The notes: generated by a model from the sequence alone, not told the origin. Positions 1 to 33,330 are shown, counted from the first letter of the stretch. The stretch is 64,000 bases of DNA from Ochotona curzoniae (GCF_017591425.1 NW_024467121.1:19418707-19482706); one strand, 5' to 3'. Made by a program: numbers and translations.

Positions 1-44
1 TTTGTGAGTATGAATATATAATTGTGTTACTACTATGAAAAACA

Positions 45-430
45 GCACAGCAGTTCCTCCAAAATTTGATAACGAACTCCCATATGATCCAGCAATTTAG
101 CTTCTGGAATTGAAATCCAAAGATACCCAAAGAATTGCATGCAAGTTCTTCAAGAGATAATTGTACACCCACATCAGATTCAAAGCATTACTCAGCATAA
201 CTCAAAGGGTGAAAACCAGCACAATATGGGGGGCTGGCCAAGTCATGTGATCCATCCATACCATGGAATACTGCTCAGCTCCCAAAAGGAAGTTTGTGAC
301 ATGTGCCTCATCACAGACCAACACTAAGGACATTGTGCTAAGTGAAATCAGCCAAACACAGAGGGACAAATATGGCATGATTCCATTTGCATGAGGTTTC
401 TAGAGGAGTGTAATTCATAGAAACAGAAAG
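45..430 (+). mobile_element. Old L1 3' end (ORF2 tail)
   Basis: Reads like the mammalian L1 ORF2 C-terminal region: CATATGATCCAGCAATT, ATACCATGGAATACTGCTCA, GCTAAGTGAAATCAGCCA. Full of stops. It resumes near 865 after later insertions. Confidence 0.8.
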
Positions 431-439
431 TGAACGAGT

Positions 440-742
440 TGCCTTGTGGTACCGTGGATTATCACTGCTTGGAATGCCTCTATCCCACGATGGAGCGTCT
501 GTGATCACATCCCACCTCTGCTCCCGATTCAGCTTTCTGCTGATGTACCTGAGAGGTGGCAGATAATCACCCAGGCAATTGGATTCCTGCCAGCCACATG
601 AAGACCTGGATGGAGCTCCTGACACCTGGCTTTAGCCCAACCCAGCCCTGAATGTAAGAGACATTTAGAGAGTAATCTGGCAAATGAAAGCTCTCTCCCT
701 TTGTGTCACTATGCCTTCTGAAGAAATAAATAAAACTTTATT
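440..742 (+). mobile_element. Old CSINE copy
   Basis: Diverged C-type SINE body (CACCTGGCTTTAGCCCAACCC, then a pyrimidine patch and AAATAAATAAAAC). It interrupts the L1 3' end. Confidence 0.55.
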
Positions 743-749
743 TGGTTGG

Positions 750-886
750 TTAAGGCCAAATTTGCGTTAACTATACCAGTATGCCAGCATAGCTGCTTTT
801 TCCTTTCTTTCTCCTCTCTCTCTCATTCTGTGTCTGTTGGTGTGTTTTAAAGAGAGTGGGGATGGCAGGGAACTCTGGGGGCATTT
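750..886 (+). repeat. Unnamed repeat module, copy 1
   Basis: GCCAAATTTGCGTTAACTAT, CCAGTATGCCAGCATAGCTG, a CT-rich stretch, then GTGTTTTAAAGAGAGTGG and GGGAACTCTGG. A second copy starts at 2405. Family not recognised. Confidence 0.7.
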
Positions 887-1020
887 TAAAAACTCTGGAG
901 ATGGGTGGTGCTAATGGCTGTACAACAAAGTGAAAGCATTGAATGCCACTATACGGTGCACCTAAAAATGGTGGATGTGGTAGATTTTATATTCTGTATA
1001 TTTAACCACAACCACCACTA
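865..1020 (+). mobile_element. L1 3' UTR fragment, continuation of the element at 45
   Basis: TCTGGAGATGGGTGGTG, CACCTAAAAATGGTGGATG and TTTATATTCTGTATATTTAA match the terminal part of old L1M elements. Confidence 0.75.
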
Positions 1021-1297
1021 CCACAACAACAAAACAGAACACAATAGGTGAGTGGGGGGTGGTGGCAGTGTACACAGTGAGCAAAGGCTCTGGTTTTCCT
1101 AAGCTATGAGTTCCCAAGGTCACAGAAGCAGAGGTGTATCATTTGTATTGTGCTTTGAGCATCAGCTCCTTCTAGTCTTGTGTAATGTGAACAAGAGCTC
1201 GGCCCCTTCAGCTGCTGAGAAACCAGGCGTCCCTCCATTCCGCTGAGCATCAGGGCCACCCCCTGCCCAGTTCCCCCTTTCTTCTGCTACTCTCTTT

Positions 1298-1610
1298 AAA
1301 AAAAAAAAAGATTTATTTATTCTTATTTGAAAGGCAAATCTTACAGAAGAGAGACAGAAAATAGAGGTCTTCCACCCACTACCCCATACCAACAATGGCC
1401 AGAGTTGAGTTGATTCAAATCCAGGAACTCATCTGGGTCTGCTGTTTAGAGTCAAGTGCCCAAAGACTTGATTCATTCTGTGCTGCTTTCTCAGGCCATA
1501 AGCACGGAGTTGGATGGGATTTAGAGCAACTGGACTTGAACTGGAGCATCCTTTCTGTGTGACAGTGCTTGGAGGTGGAAGATTAGCTAGGTGAGCCACT
1601 GCTCCAGCCC
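1298..1610 (-). mobile_element. CSINE, minus orientation
   Basis: Starts with A-run then GATTTATTTATTCTTATTTG and carries the internal SINE body in reverse, ending near GCTCCAGCCC. Confidence 0.75.
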
Positions 1611-2404
1611 TGATCCAATCACTCTATAATCCAATTTGTTGAGATGCTCCCAGGGAATGTCCAGTTTCCATCAGGAAGAGAGCCTAATGGGGCATGCTTA
1701 CAAAGGACCCAGTGAACAAGGTGAGGCTAGGTGAACTGTGCTTAGCAGAGTGGCGCGTAAGCAATCCTTTGTTATTACTTTCTCACCAGAGCTCTAACTA
1801 GAATTTCAACAACGCAACAATGCCTCCTTGTGGCCCTCTGCGGGTACAAAAATACTGGCTGTGTTGGAATTCCCTCTATTCCATTAATGCTACAAATCCA
1901 GGCAAAAGTGCCAAACCATTTCTCTGAACCCTAAAGAAAGTTGGACATCACTCACGAAATTCAAGGCCTTTGACTGCCCTGCCCAGTAGGAAATACCAGA
2001 ACAAAGAAAAGGATTAGAACTACCAGGTCCGTTCTGTGTGGAGGATGGTTGGGTTGAGAAGGTCGTGGAAGGAGGCCTATGTCAGAGCATGGATGTTACC
2101 TTTACTTTGACCCCATGTCGCCTGTTTATGCCTTCCAGGAATAATCAATGCATTTTCCATGATTCTCAATCAGAGAAGAAAACCTCATGACATGAAATTG
2201 GATGGCTTTGGGTTATCAGAAAAGGAACACAGAGCTATGTCAAACCCAAGTTTCAAAGTATTCACTTCTGCTATGGCAAAGAGCCAATCCAATGAAACCA
2301 ACACCCCAGCTATAGGCAATTAACTATGTTGCCTTGTAACTATGCAATTGTCACACTGCTGGGAGAAATGCAGCCAGTAGCTGGCAGGCATGCTAGGCAT
2401 GGTT
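1611..2404. other. Unassigned intergenic sequence
   Basis: No coding exon, tandem repeat or familiar transposon is visible. Confidence 0.5.
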
Positions 2405-2497
2405 AATGCCAAATTTGTGTTAGCTATGCCAGTATGCCAGCATAGCTGCTTATTCTTCTTCTTCTTTTTATTTCTTCTTTCTCTCTCTCTCTCTCCT

Positions 2498-2555
<58 letters not shown>

Positions 2556-2600
2556 AAAGATAGTGGCGAAAGCAGGGGCAAGGAACTCTAGGCAGGGACA
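2405..2600 (+). repeat. Unnamed repeat module, copy 2, with (GT)n
   Basis: Same order as copy 1: GCCAAATTTGTGTTAGCTAT, CCAGTATGCCAGCATAGCTG, CT tract, (GT)n, GTTTTAAAGATAGTGG, GGAACTCTAGG. It leads directly into the GC-rich tandem block at 2600. Confidence 0.7.
2506..2552. repeat. (GT)n microsatellite
   Basis: About 23 uninterrupted GT units, preceded by a CT-rich tract. Confidence 0.97.
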
Positions 2601-5060
2601 TGCCACCCCTGCCCCAGGTGGTAGGGGTTGGGGGCTACATATTGCCTGGGGAAAGGCGCCAGGATGTATTGGTGTGGGAGTGGCTGAGGGCATGTTTGAT
2701 AAGGAATGAATGATTTCTGGGGTCTTCCCTTGATCACCACACTTACAAGTAGGCAAAGCACTAAGTCAGAGTTATTTACAGAAGGGAAACTGGAGGGCAG
2801 AGCTGGGTAGGGCCAAGGCACTTACCCACATGGGAAATCTGGGCTGGGATAAATATCATCACCTGCTATCCACTGACACTCAAAAAAGCTGGGCCTAGGG
2901 GTCATGCCTGGCTCTGCTGGGCCACAGTACCTACCCACGAGTGTCAGAGCAGGAAGTGGGCTACATCAGGCTGGGCCACAGCACCCACCAGAATGTGAGA
3001 GAAATGGACTTGGGGAAAGATTCTGTAAGGGAATTATGGGTTTGCTTCATTGAGGACTGCAGCAACAGATCATTTACAAGGCAAGCTTGGACAGTGACTA
3101 GTTGAGCCAGGCTGGACCACTGAATTCACCTGACACTTGGCACGGACTGTAGCTGGGAGAAGGCAGGGGAGGGCCAGGCTTCAGCACCTGTGGGTGCATG
3201 TAAGGGCTGGTACTGATGACAGACCATACCAAGCAGCGTCACTGTCCCCAGTGGCATGTGTAAGATCCAGGGATAGGATTAGACCTGGTGGGGGAACTTG
3301 GGGGAACTCCCTAACTAGTCCACAGCTCCCAATAGGAGCACAGGAGCTAGGGCTGGGGTGGGCCAAGCCAGGCAAGGCTGCAGCACTTATTAGCATTTGT
3401 GTGGGCCAGGTCTGTACCCCAGGCAGGTTGGGCCAGGATTTAGCACCCACTGGCATGCATGACAGGATGTGGGTCATGCCTGGATGGGCTAGATTCTGAC
3501 ACCCACAAGTAAGAACTGAGACTGCAACTGGGCCATGCCAGGTTAGGTTGAGGCACCCAACAACATAAATAAGACCCTGGTATGGGAACGCATGGGACTC
3601 CCCTGCTGGGCTGCAGCTCCCACTGGTGATTGTGAGAGCCAGGGCTGTGGGCAGGACAGGCCAGGTAAGGATGCAGCACCCTTTGGCATGCGTGTGGGCT
3701 TAGTCTGGGGGTAGGCCAGAGTGGAATAGGCTCCAGCACCTACTGGTGCTTACACGAGCCAGAACATGTGTGAGATAGGCCAGAACATGTGTGAGACAGA
3801 TCCACAGGTCACAAAAGAACCAGGTCAAGGAGTGAGCCAGGCTGGGCTAGGCTGTAGCACCCACTCATCAGTGAAAGCTAGAATGGGTATGGGCCAGTTG
3901 TGCTAGATTGTAGTACCCACCAATTAGTGCCATGACATGTCAGCCTGGGCAGCAGTACCCACCTGCACCTGTGAGATCCATTGCTAGGGACAGGCCTAGG
4001 AGGGGAACTGAGAGAAATGCCCTGCTAGGGGCAGCTCCCACTGGTAAACCTGAGGGCTGGTGATGGGAGCAGGCTAGATGAGGCTAGGCAGCACCCATTG
4101 GCACATGTGTGAGCTGGTTCTGGGGGCAGACCAAGCAGGGTCAGTCCACAGCATACACACTGGCATGAATAAGAGCAATGACAGGAGGCACGCAAGGTTG
4201 GGTTGGATCTGAACATCCACCAGTTCACATGAGGACTTGCAGTGGCAAGGCTGGGAGAGGCTGCTGCACCCAACTGCGTGAGTTAGGATCAGGGTGGGCC
4301 AGGCTAAGCCAGGCTGTAGCCCTTGCTGGCAAGTGCCAAGACAGGGAATGGACCACCTCAAACTGAGCCACAGCATGAACTCACACACACACAAGAACCA
4401 GGGCTAGAAGTGGGCCAGGTAGGGGAACATGGGCACTTCCTTTCTGGAATATTGCTTCTTCCATGGGTGACTGCAAGAGCTGGGACTGGGGGTGGGCTGG
4501 TCTTGGGGGTGAGCCATGCTACCTAGGTGCTGCATCTGTTGGCATGCGTGAAAGCCAGAATGGGTGCCGGCCAGCCAAGTTAGGTCATGGTGCCAGCTGG
4601 CATGTGCTAAGACTGCGTGTGAGTCATGTCAGGCTGGATCATGGTATCCCGTCACAGGTGCAAGATTCAGCACTGAGGGGAACATGTGGTAGAGGAACAC
4701 TTGACATTCTCCTGCTAGGTTATACCCACCACTGGTGAACATAGGAACCAGGGCTAGAACAAGGCCAGGCTGGACAAGGCAGTCATACCTTTTGGTACAA
4801 GTCAGGTTGAGCTAAGCCACAGCACCACAGCCAGATGGTATTTAGTATGGCTCCATGCTAGGTTGCAGTAAATGCTGGTACACACAAAAGCAGCACTAAG
4901 GGTGGGCTTGGTGGGAGTTTTAGAGGTCACCCCAATTAGGCTATAGGACCCACTGGCATACATGATGAATGGGTCTGTGGTGGGCTGGCTGGGCTGGATC
5001 ATGCTGCATCATCCATTGGTTTGAGTGAGATAAGGGGCTGAAGCAGAATGTACCAAGCTG
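2600..5060 (+). repeat. GC-rich degenerate tandem block A (L1 5' UTR-like)
   Basis: Irregular units of about 55-65 bp, each built from a CAGCACCCACTGGCAYGTGTG-like core and GGGCTGGGCCAGGCTGGGC spacers. A longer pattern around GGGGAACTTGGGG...CTCCCACTGGT recurs near 3290, 3575, 4005, 4420 and 4680. Similar to block B, which adjoins an L1 ORF1. No credible gene; open frames in it are shadows. Confidence 0.75.
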
Positions 5061-5394
5061 CACTCGCTGGTATGTGTATTGGCTGCTGCATGTGATAGAT
5101 CACACATGACCTTGCACTGGCTGGTGCACATAAAAGTCAAGTCTGAGGTCACTCCAGGTGATGTTTCTTGAGAGACTCTGTGACTGAACCACTGAATTCT
5201 GATCCTGGTCACAGGGAAAATCTCAAGATATGACCTTGGAGCGCATGTATTGGGACTGGACCTCCTCAGTTGCTGATGCCTGGGTAGTGTGGACAATGTG
5301 TCCAGATGCACACAGGGGCACTTGATGGCCAGATCATCTAGACCAGCAGGGAACATCAGCTGCCTCGTCAAAGTACAGAAAGCAAAACGCAATA
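5060..5394 (+). other. Non-repetitive flank of tandem block A
   Basis: The tandem pattern fades here. The sequence does not obviously match the L1 ORF1 leader that follows block B. It runs up to a SINE at 5395. Confidence 0.4.
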
Positions 5395-5735
5395 GGGCCC
5401 GGCGCGGCGGCCTAGTGGCTAAAGTCCTCGCCTTGAACATGCCGGCATCTCATATGGGCACAGGTTCTAATCCTGGCAGCTCCACTTCCCAGCCAGCTCC
5501 CTTCTTGTGGCATAGGAGGGCAGTTGGAGATGGCCCGAAGCCTTGGGATCCTGCACCCGTGTGGGAGACCAAGAGGAGGTTCCTGGCTCCTGGCTCTGGA
5601 TTGGCACAGCTCCAGCCATTGTGCTCACTTAGGGAGTGAATCATCGAATGAAAGATCTTCCTCTCTCTCTCTCCTCCTCCTCTTTATATATCTGACTTTG
5701 TAATAAAAATAAATAAATCTTAAAAAAAAAAGACA
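5395..5735 (+). mobile_element. CSINE, nearly full length
   Basis: GGGCCCGGCGCGGCGGCCTA start, B-box GGTTCTAATCC, AAATAAATAAATCTT and A-tail end. Low divergence. Confidence 0.9.
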
Positions 5736-6179
5736 CACACAATGGACAGTTCCCCCTGGCCGAGCTTTGCAGCATGTTCCTGGGTCTGTGGATACACTAA
5801 GGTGGAATTTGTCAACCAGTAAACCTTGGAAGGATTTTCTCAACTCTGGAGCAACAAAAATCAACAATTTCTCAGAACTATCAAAATCACTCACGCGTCA
5901 CATCACGGTCTCAAGGGCATCATCAAAGGACTGTCTCTGTTCCTCCCCTATGGACATAGGAGAAAGAAAGACTGAAACATGTGTCCCAGCCGCCTTCCTC
6001 TGTGCCTGACCCTCCACACTGGAGTGTGCAGCATGACCCAGCCCAGCCAGCCCACCGCAGACACATTCATCCGCATGTGTGCACATGGGCGTGCATCCCT
6101 CTCAGCTGTGTGAACAATATTAAAAGTGAAATTAAAGGAAAAAGAATTAAGAAAGAGAAATAAACTAACATAACACACT
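5736..6179. other. Short intergenic gap below PHYH
   Basis: No gene or clear repeat. The open frames here lack any family match I recognise. Confidence 0.4.
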
Positions 6180-6433
6180 GGGTTATACACCAATCAGCTT
6201 TATTATCTAGTTGTAACTCTGGGAGTTTTCCTTAAGACCATACTAATTAGTTTTAATATTTTACTTCCATTACAACACCATCACGGCTTTGTAGAATTAA
6301 CTGCCTGAAATTGAGTTCCTGCTACTTGATTTTTGATTTTGTTAACAAGAAATGATTGAATCTCACAGAAAAGATTTTCCTTTGATTCCTGGTTTTGGTT
6401 TGGCTTCCTTCCTTCTAGTTGTGAGTAGTTGTT
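6180..6433 (-). other. PHYH: PHYH 3' UTR, short
   Basis: From the stop codon to a canonical AATAAA on the minus strand at 6204-6199, about 230 nt away. The exact cleavage point (about 6180) is inferred. No repeat insertion is seen inside it. Confidence 0.7.
6199..6204 (-). terminator. PHYH: PHYH poly(A) signal AATAAA
   Basis: Minus-strand AATAAAGCTGATTGG is the first canonical hexamer after the PHYH stop. Function is inferred from position. Confidence 0.75.
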
Positions 6434-28337
<21,904 letters not shown>

Positions 28338-29263
28338 GGCGGCGGCGTGGGTCTCCGCGGGTCCGGCCTGCACCCTGACTTATCTCCGCCCGCGGCCCCG
28401 GGAGGCGGACCCACACCGCCCCGCGCGGGGCGTGGACGCCGCCCGGACCCGGCAGCGCCCCCTCGCGGCGCCCCCGGACGGCTGCACGCGCAGGCGCCGT
28501 TGCTGAGTCTCCGTGGGGCCGGCCACGCGCCGAGGCTGAGGTGAGGTCTGGAAGGAGTCACGCGGGGAGCCACGGGCGGCCGGACCTCTGAGCCCACGCT
28601 GGCCCTTCCCCTCACTGCGGAGCCAGAGTTGTCAGGTTCAGTCTCGGAAAGCCACCTGGGCTGTGTGTCCTGATGGCGGGGCCGCGGTAGTGCGACTGAG
28701 GCAAAAGATCCCAGAAAAGTGTGACCGCGCTCTTCACGACTTTTTTTTTTTTCTCTTAATGGGGGATGATGGGTAAGATACAGATTGACCTGTCACCATG
28801 TCTTTAGCTTAGGGAGTCAAGAATGTGGCCCCTCACAAACACATCACTGCTTCAGTGAGATGCCAACGACCAGAGGACCTGCCGCCTCCTCTTTCCCCTG
28901 GGCACTGAGAAGGGAAAGGCAGCGAGGGACCTGAGCTTTGGCCTTGGATTCCTTCCCCCTCTCACAGCCTTCAGAAGTAACAGAGACCCGGGAGCTGCTG
29001 CCTCGTCTCGGGGCGCTTCAGCTTCCCCGCGGCCGCCGCTCGCTCGCACGCAGGGTCCCGACCCGGGGCTGGGAATCCCGGAATCGCTGGAAGCACCTGC
29101 CTTTCGGCAAAGGACGGAGTCTGCGGCCGCCAGGGTGCTGGGAGCCGGCGAGCAGGTGTTGTCCCCTCCTACCCTCGCCCGGTGCGCGGGGGACTGCTGG
29201 GAGGGCGGGGTCAGGAAACACCGTGGGAATGCAGTTCACCTGTCCTCTGCTTCAGGAGCGGGC

Positions 29264-29822
29264 CTCGGCCCTGGAGGCCCCGGAGGTCCTGGAGGTCCCG
29301 GAGGCCCTGGAGGCCCCGGAGGTCCCGGAGGCCCTGGAGGCCCCGGAGGCCCTGGAGGCCCCGGAGGCTCTGGAGGTCCTGGAGGTCCTGGAGGCCCTGG
29401 AGGCCGTGGAGGTCCTGGAGGCTCTGGAGGTCCCGGAGGTCCTGGAGGCCCCAGAGGCCCTGGAGGTCCTGGAGGTCCCGGAGGTCCTGGAGGTCCTGGA
29501 GGCCCTGGAGGTCCTGGAGGCTCTGGAGGTCCCGGAGGCTCTGGAGGTCCTGGAGGTCCCGGAGGCCCTGGAGTTCCTGGAGGTCCTGGAGGCTCTGGAG
29601 GTCCTGGAGGTCCCGGAGGCCCCGGAGGCCCTGGAGGTCCCGGAGGCCCTGGAGGTCCTGGAGGCCCCGGAGGCTCTGGAGGTCCTGGAGGTCCTGGAGG
29701 CCCCGGAGGCTCTGGAGGTCCTGGAGGCCCTGGAGGCCCTGGAGGCCCCGGAGGCTCTGGAGGTCCTGGAGGTCCTGGAGGTCCCTGGAGGCTCTGGAGG
29801 TCCTGGAGGCCCTGGAGGCCCC
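29264..29822. repeat. GC-rich minisatellite, 9-bp unit (GGAGGYCCY), about 62 copies
   Basis: Near-perfect tandem array of GGAGGCCCT-like nonamers with C/T variation at two positions. One 10-bp unit (around 29781-29790) breaks the register near the right end. Because the period is a multiple of three and lacks stops, frames stay open on both strands: GPGGPGG or [11 protein letters not shown] on plus, collagen-like GPPGPPEPP on minus. It lies about 0.9 kb upstream of the PHYH start. I see no splice or family evidence that it is translated. Confidence 0.95.
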
Positions 29823-30598
29823 GTAAGCGGGGGAGGGATGTGCATGGGAGGGAGTCGCTTAGACCTTCCTCGTTAGCTCCTTCAAAATCCTCTCCCTGAG
29901 AATGGAGACCCCTGCTCCTTTTACGGAGCTTAGCAGCATTGTCATTGAGGCCTGAAGGAAATCCTTGAATGCTTTCCATTGTTTTTTGCCTGCTTAAAAT
30001 AAGAGGGATGCTCAGTTGAGACTGTTTTCATTTAGAGACAGGTGTTACTTGCCTTGCAGGTAAGGAATTCATGTGCCTTAAAGAAAATGTCATATCAATG
30101 AGAAATTGCTTGTGTTCAGTTCCAAATTTAAAAACCTGCAGGCGATTTTTTAAAATAGATTTTTATTTTGAATTTTGAATGATGTGGTACAATTTCGTAT
30201 AGGCTGGGATTCTCCCCCTAACTCCCACCAGGTAATTTTTTGACAAGTTTTTATTGAGGTCACGCCTGCACCTGCTGTGTGTGCAGCTCTGTGCAGCCTT
30301 CAGTGCTCCGAGTCAGAGCCAGCTCTCTCCGAGCTCACTACTTCCCACCCCCTTCCTGCCTTCCTGCCAGACCACATTCCCCTTCTCCATCTCTTCTGGA
30401 TCTTTCCTTCCCCTCATCAAACAAGCACAGTTTATTTTTCCTACCTTGTAAAAGCCCCATCTGATCCTCTTCCCTCCCTGTTGGCACCGGCAGCTTTCTA
30501 TGCCCTCAAACAAACCTTCAAAGAATCATATACAGTCAATAGCCTCCCATTTCTTACTCTTCATTTTCTTTGGAACCCGGTTGATCTGTTTTTGTATT
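29823..30598. other. Intergenic sequence right of the minisatellite
   Basis: No exon recognised. About 30150-30600 is pyrimidine-rich on the plus strand and may be an old retroelement remnant; I cannot name it. Confidence 0.4.
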
Positions 30599-30882
30599 GA
30601 AATTTATTGACTTACTTGAAAGGCAGAGTGACAGAAAGGGAAATAATTTCTTTATCTGTTGGTTCACTCCCTGGTTGACCACACCACTAAGGCTAGCCAA
30701 GCCACAGCCAGGAGCCAAAAACTCCTACACAAGCAGCAGGGGCCCAGGAACCTGGGCCATCTGCTGCTGCTATCCCAAGTGCATTAGCAGGGAGCTTGGA
30801 AACAGAGCAATAGTCATTCTAATACGGGCTGATGGTGTCTTACAGCGGAGGTTAACTTGATGTGCTACAAGGCTGGCTCCAC
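30599..30882 (-). mobile_element. Old CSINE, minus orientation
   Basis: GAAATTTATTGACTTACTTG, GAAAGGCAGAGTGACAGAAA and the reversed body with AGGAGCCAAAAACTCC. Confidence 0.65.
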
Positions 30883-30925
30883 CTGCTGGCCTTTTTTTTT
30901 TTTTTTTAAAAGATTTATTTTTTAT

Positions 30926-31250
30926 GGGCACGGCACGATAGCATAGTGGTTAAAGTCCTCACCTTGAACCACAGGGATCCCCTGTGGGCACCAGTTCTAA
31001 TCCTGGTGGCCCCATTTCCCATCCAGCTCCCTGCTTGTGCTCTGGGAAAGCAGTCGAGACGGCCCAAAGCCTTGGGACCCTGCACCGAGACTCGGAAGAG
31101 CTCCTGGCTCCTGGCCTCGGATTGGTTCAGCTCCAGCAGTTGTGGCCACTTGAGGAGTGAACCATCGGATGGAAGATATTCCTCTCTGTCTCTCCTCCTT
31201 TCTGTATATCCACCTTTCCAGTAAAAAAACAAATACATCTTAAAAAAAGA
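30926..31250 (+). mobile_element. CSINE, recent
   Basis: GGGCACGGCACGATAGCATA head, GGTTAAAGTCCTCACCTTG, GGACCCTGCACCGAGACTC, tail AATACATCTTAAAAAAAG. Preceded by T-run and AAAAGATTTATTTTTTAT. Confidence 0.88.
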
Positions 31251-32200
31251 ATGTGCACGTGAAAAAAAATCAACTGGAATGTTACCTTGTTTAGAAAAGG
31301 CATCTTTTTTTCCATAAAGGTTAAGGCCTTGAGATAAGCTCACTCTGGGCCCACTGAGTTTAGGGCAAGAAGGGGCCTCAACCTAACCACAAGAATCTCT
31401 GCAGGCGATTAACCGACCGCTGTGGGACCACTCCCGTGCTGTTGAGAGTGGCAGGTTTATGGTGTTTGGTGGTGAAAACGGGGTCGAGGGAAAATCACAC
31501 AAGAGACCGGAGATGTGAATTACAATTTCAGAATCTGCCCTGTAAGAATTGTGGTCTTTTCCTTATAATACTAATTTAAAAACAGGATAAAGATAATTCT
31601 AAGAGCACAAACATATTAAGCTGTGTTGTGGTTCTAAGACAAATTTCCTCTAAATCTTTTCCAAAGAGCTGGAAACTTCTCCAGCCTGTTTTTGATGTCA
31701 GTCACGCAGACTAAGCCCGAAGAGCTGAGACGATGGGTGGTGCAGAGATGTTTCATCTTTCAGCATAAAACAGAAACTGAAATACACCTGCATATAAATC
31801 CAGATGAAAACATGAAGTTCTCATTTACAGAATTATATGGAGGGAGGAATACTGAGGAGTGTACATCACCTAGCATGGGCTGACGAGGAATCAACACCCA
31901 GAACCTCACTTGGGTTGCTGAGTGCCCGCTCTCCACAGGGGGAGAAACAGAGGCACAAACCACCATCTCTGGGCACAGGGCTCAGTCCCTATCAGAAAGG
32001 GCAGCAGTCCCCAGCAAGCCTGACAGAGCAGTCCCAGGAACTCCTGTCTGGCATCAGCCACCACATGGGAGCAGGGAGGGGGCGGGTTAAGAGGCACCAC
32101 TGCCCTGACTGCAAACTGCCCACAAAAGCAGGAGGAAAAACTTACTTTCCTGCCCGACGTCCTTTATACTCGTCTTAGTAATCTGTATTTAATTATTTTT
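31251..32200. other. Unassigned intergenic sequence
   Basis: No exon or named element seen between PHYH and SEPHS1 here. Confidence 0.45.
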
Positions 32201-32204
32201 TTTA

Positions 32205-32395
32205 AAAAAAGTCTTTTTACTTTCTTGAAAGGCATAGAGCCAAGACAGATTTTTTTTTTTTTGTGCTGTTTCTTTCCCCTCTGTGTTCCCAGAGGATCCC
32301 AAGAGGAACAGCTGGGATTCAAATCAACACTCCTAAGGGATTTCCAACATCACAGGTGGCAGCTTAACCCACCTGGCAACACACTGGCCTCTTCA
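32205..32395 (-). mobile_element. Old CSINE fragment, minus orientation
   Basis: ACTTTCTTGAAAGGCATAGA, GGGATTCAAATCAACACTCC and GGTGGCAGCTTAACCC: reversed, strongly diverged. Confidence 0.5.
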
Positions 32396-32721
32396 TATGT
32401 TCTTTTCTACTTTACATTATAGCACAAGCATTCTACCAACAAGTAGTCCCTGATAACAACTTCATGGGATATAGAATTACAGCTTAATTCTGTATTGTTT
32501 TTAACAATTTGACAGCAATCATGAATTGTCCCTAACAATTTGTCAATCTAAAAAGAAATCACCCCCAAATTAAATCATTCATAATTTCACTACCTATAGA
32601 TAATTGATATTCTCATTTTCCTGCATATACCATGTACATTTAAAAAATTATCACAGTACACACATATTGTGCCATGTCCCTATTATTAAATGCCAAAGAC
32701 TTGATTTTTAAAAATAATTTC

Positions 32722-32960
32722 AACTGCAGAGAGAAAAAGGTAGACATCTACCTGTTCACTCAGCAAATGCCTAAAACAGCCAGGGCTGGTGCAGGACCAA
32801 ACCAGGGGCCTGGAAATCAGTCTCCTACATGTAGGGCAGGGGCCCATGTACTTGAGCCATCACTTTCATTAGCAGGAAACTAGAATTTACAGTAAAACTG
32901 TGACTGGAGCCCAGGCACTAGGAAACAGCAGGCGGACAACCCAACCAATACATCAAACCT
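32722..32960 (-). mobile_element. Old CSINE fragment, minus orientation
   Basis: AGAGAGAAAAAGGTAGACAT, GTTCACTCAGCAAATG and GCAGGGGCCCATGTACTTGA keep reversed SINE order. Confidence 0.5.
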
Positions 32961-33194
32961 GAATTTTGATGGTCTCAGTGTTGTACAAATCTGTATCAAA
33001 AAACTCAATGTGGTTCTATGCATTCATGGATGTTTTATATTTTGATTACTTCCCTATTCTTAACAGAACTTTACAAATTTCCTTGATTGTGACAAAAATG
33101 TAGTGACAGTTGAATATCTTTATTACTGAAATTTTCTGTGTTTTTTTTTGTTTGTTTGTTTTTGATTGAATAATTCACATTTCCATTCCAACAC

Positions 33195-33330
33195 TCTGCA
33201 GCCAGATTTGGGCCAAATCAAAGGCAGGAGCCAGGCACTCCACCCAGGTCTCCCACGTGGGTTACAAGGGCCCTGGCACCTGGGCCATCTTTAGGGCAGG
33301 AGTATGCCTTTGGACAAACACCTCAGATGA
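33195..33330 (-). mobile_element. Old CSINE fragment, minus orientation
   Basis: GGCAGGAGCCAGGCACTCCA, CAGGTCTCCCACGTGGG and CACCTGGGCCATC match a reversed SINE core. Confidence 0.55.

Noticed and set aside
2600..5060. Regular spaced repeats as a CRISPR-like array
   Set aside because: Units are degenerate and spacers are not unique or of fixed length; the genome is mammalian. A retroelement 5' UTR is the better reading.
5009..5440. 143-aa minus-strand frame reaching into a SINE
   Set aside because: Its N-terminal part is reversed SINE sequence (MFKARTLATRPPRRA type), a common SINE shadow in this window.
29236..29979. 247-aa collagen-like open frame on the minus strand (and 254- and 312-aa frames on plus)
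   Set aside because: They arise from a 9-bp tandem repeat that lacks stops on either strand. One off-register unit changes the frame, and there is no signal peptide, collagen end domain or splice evidence.
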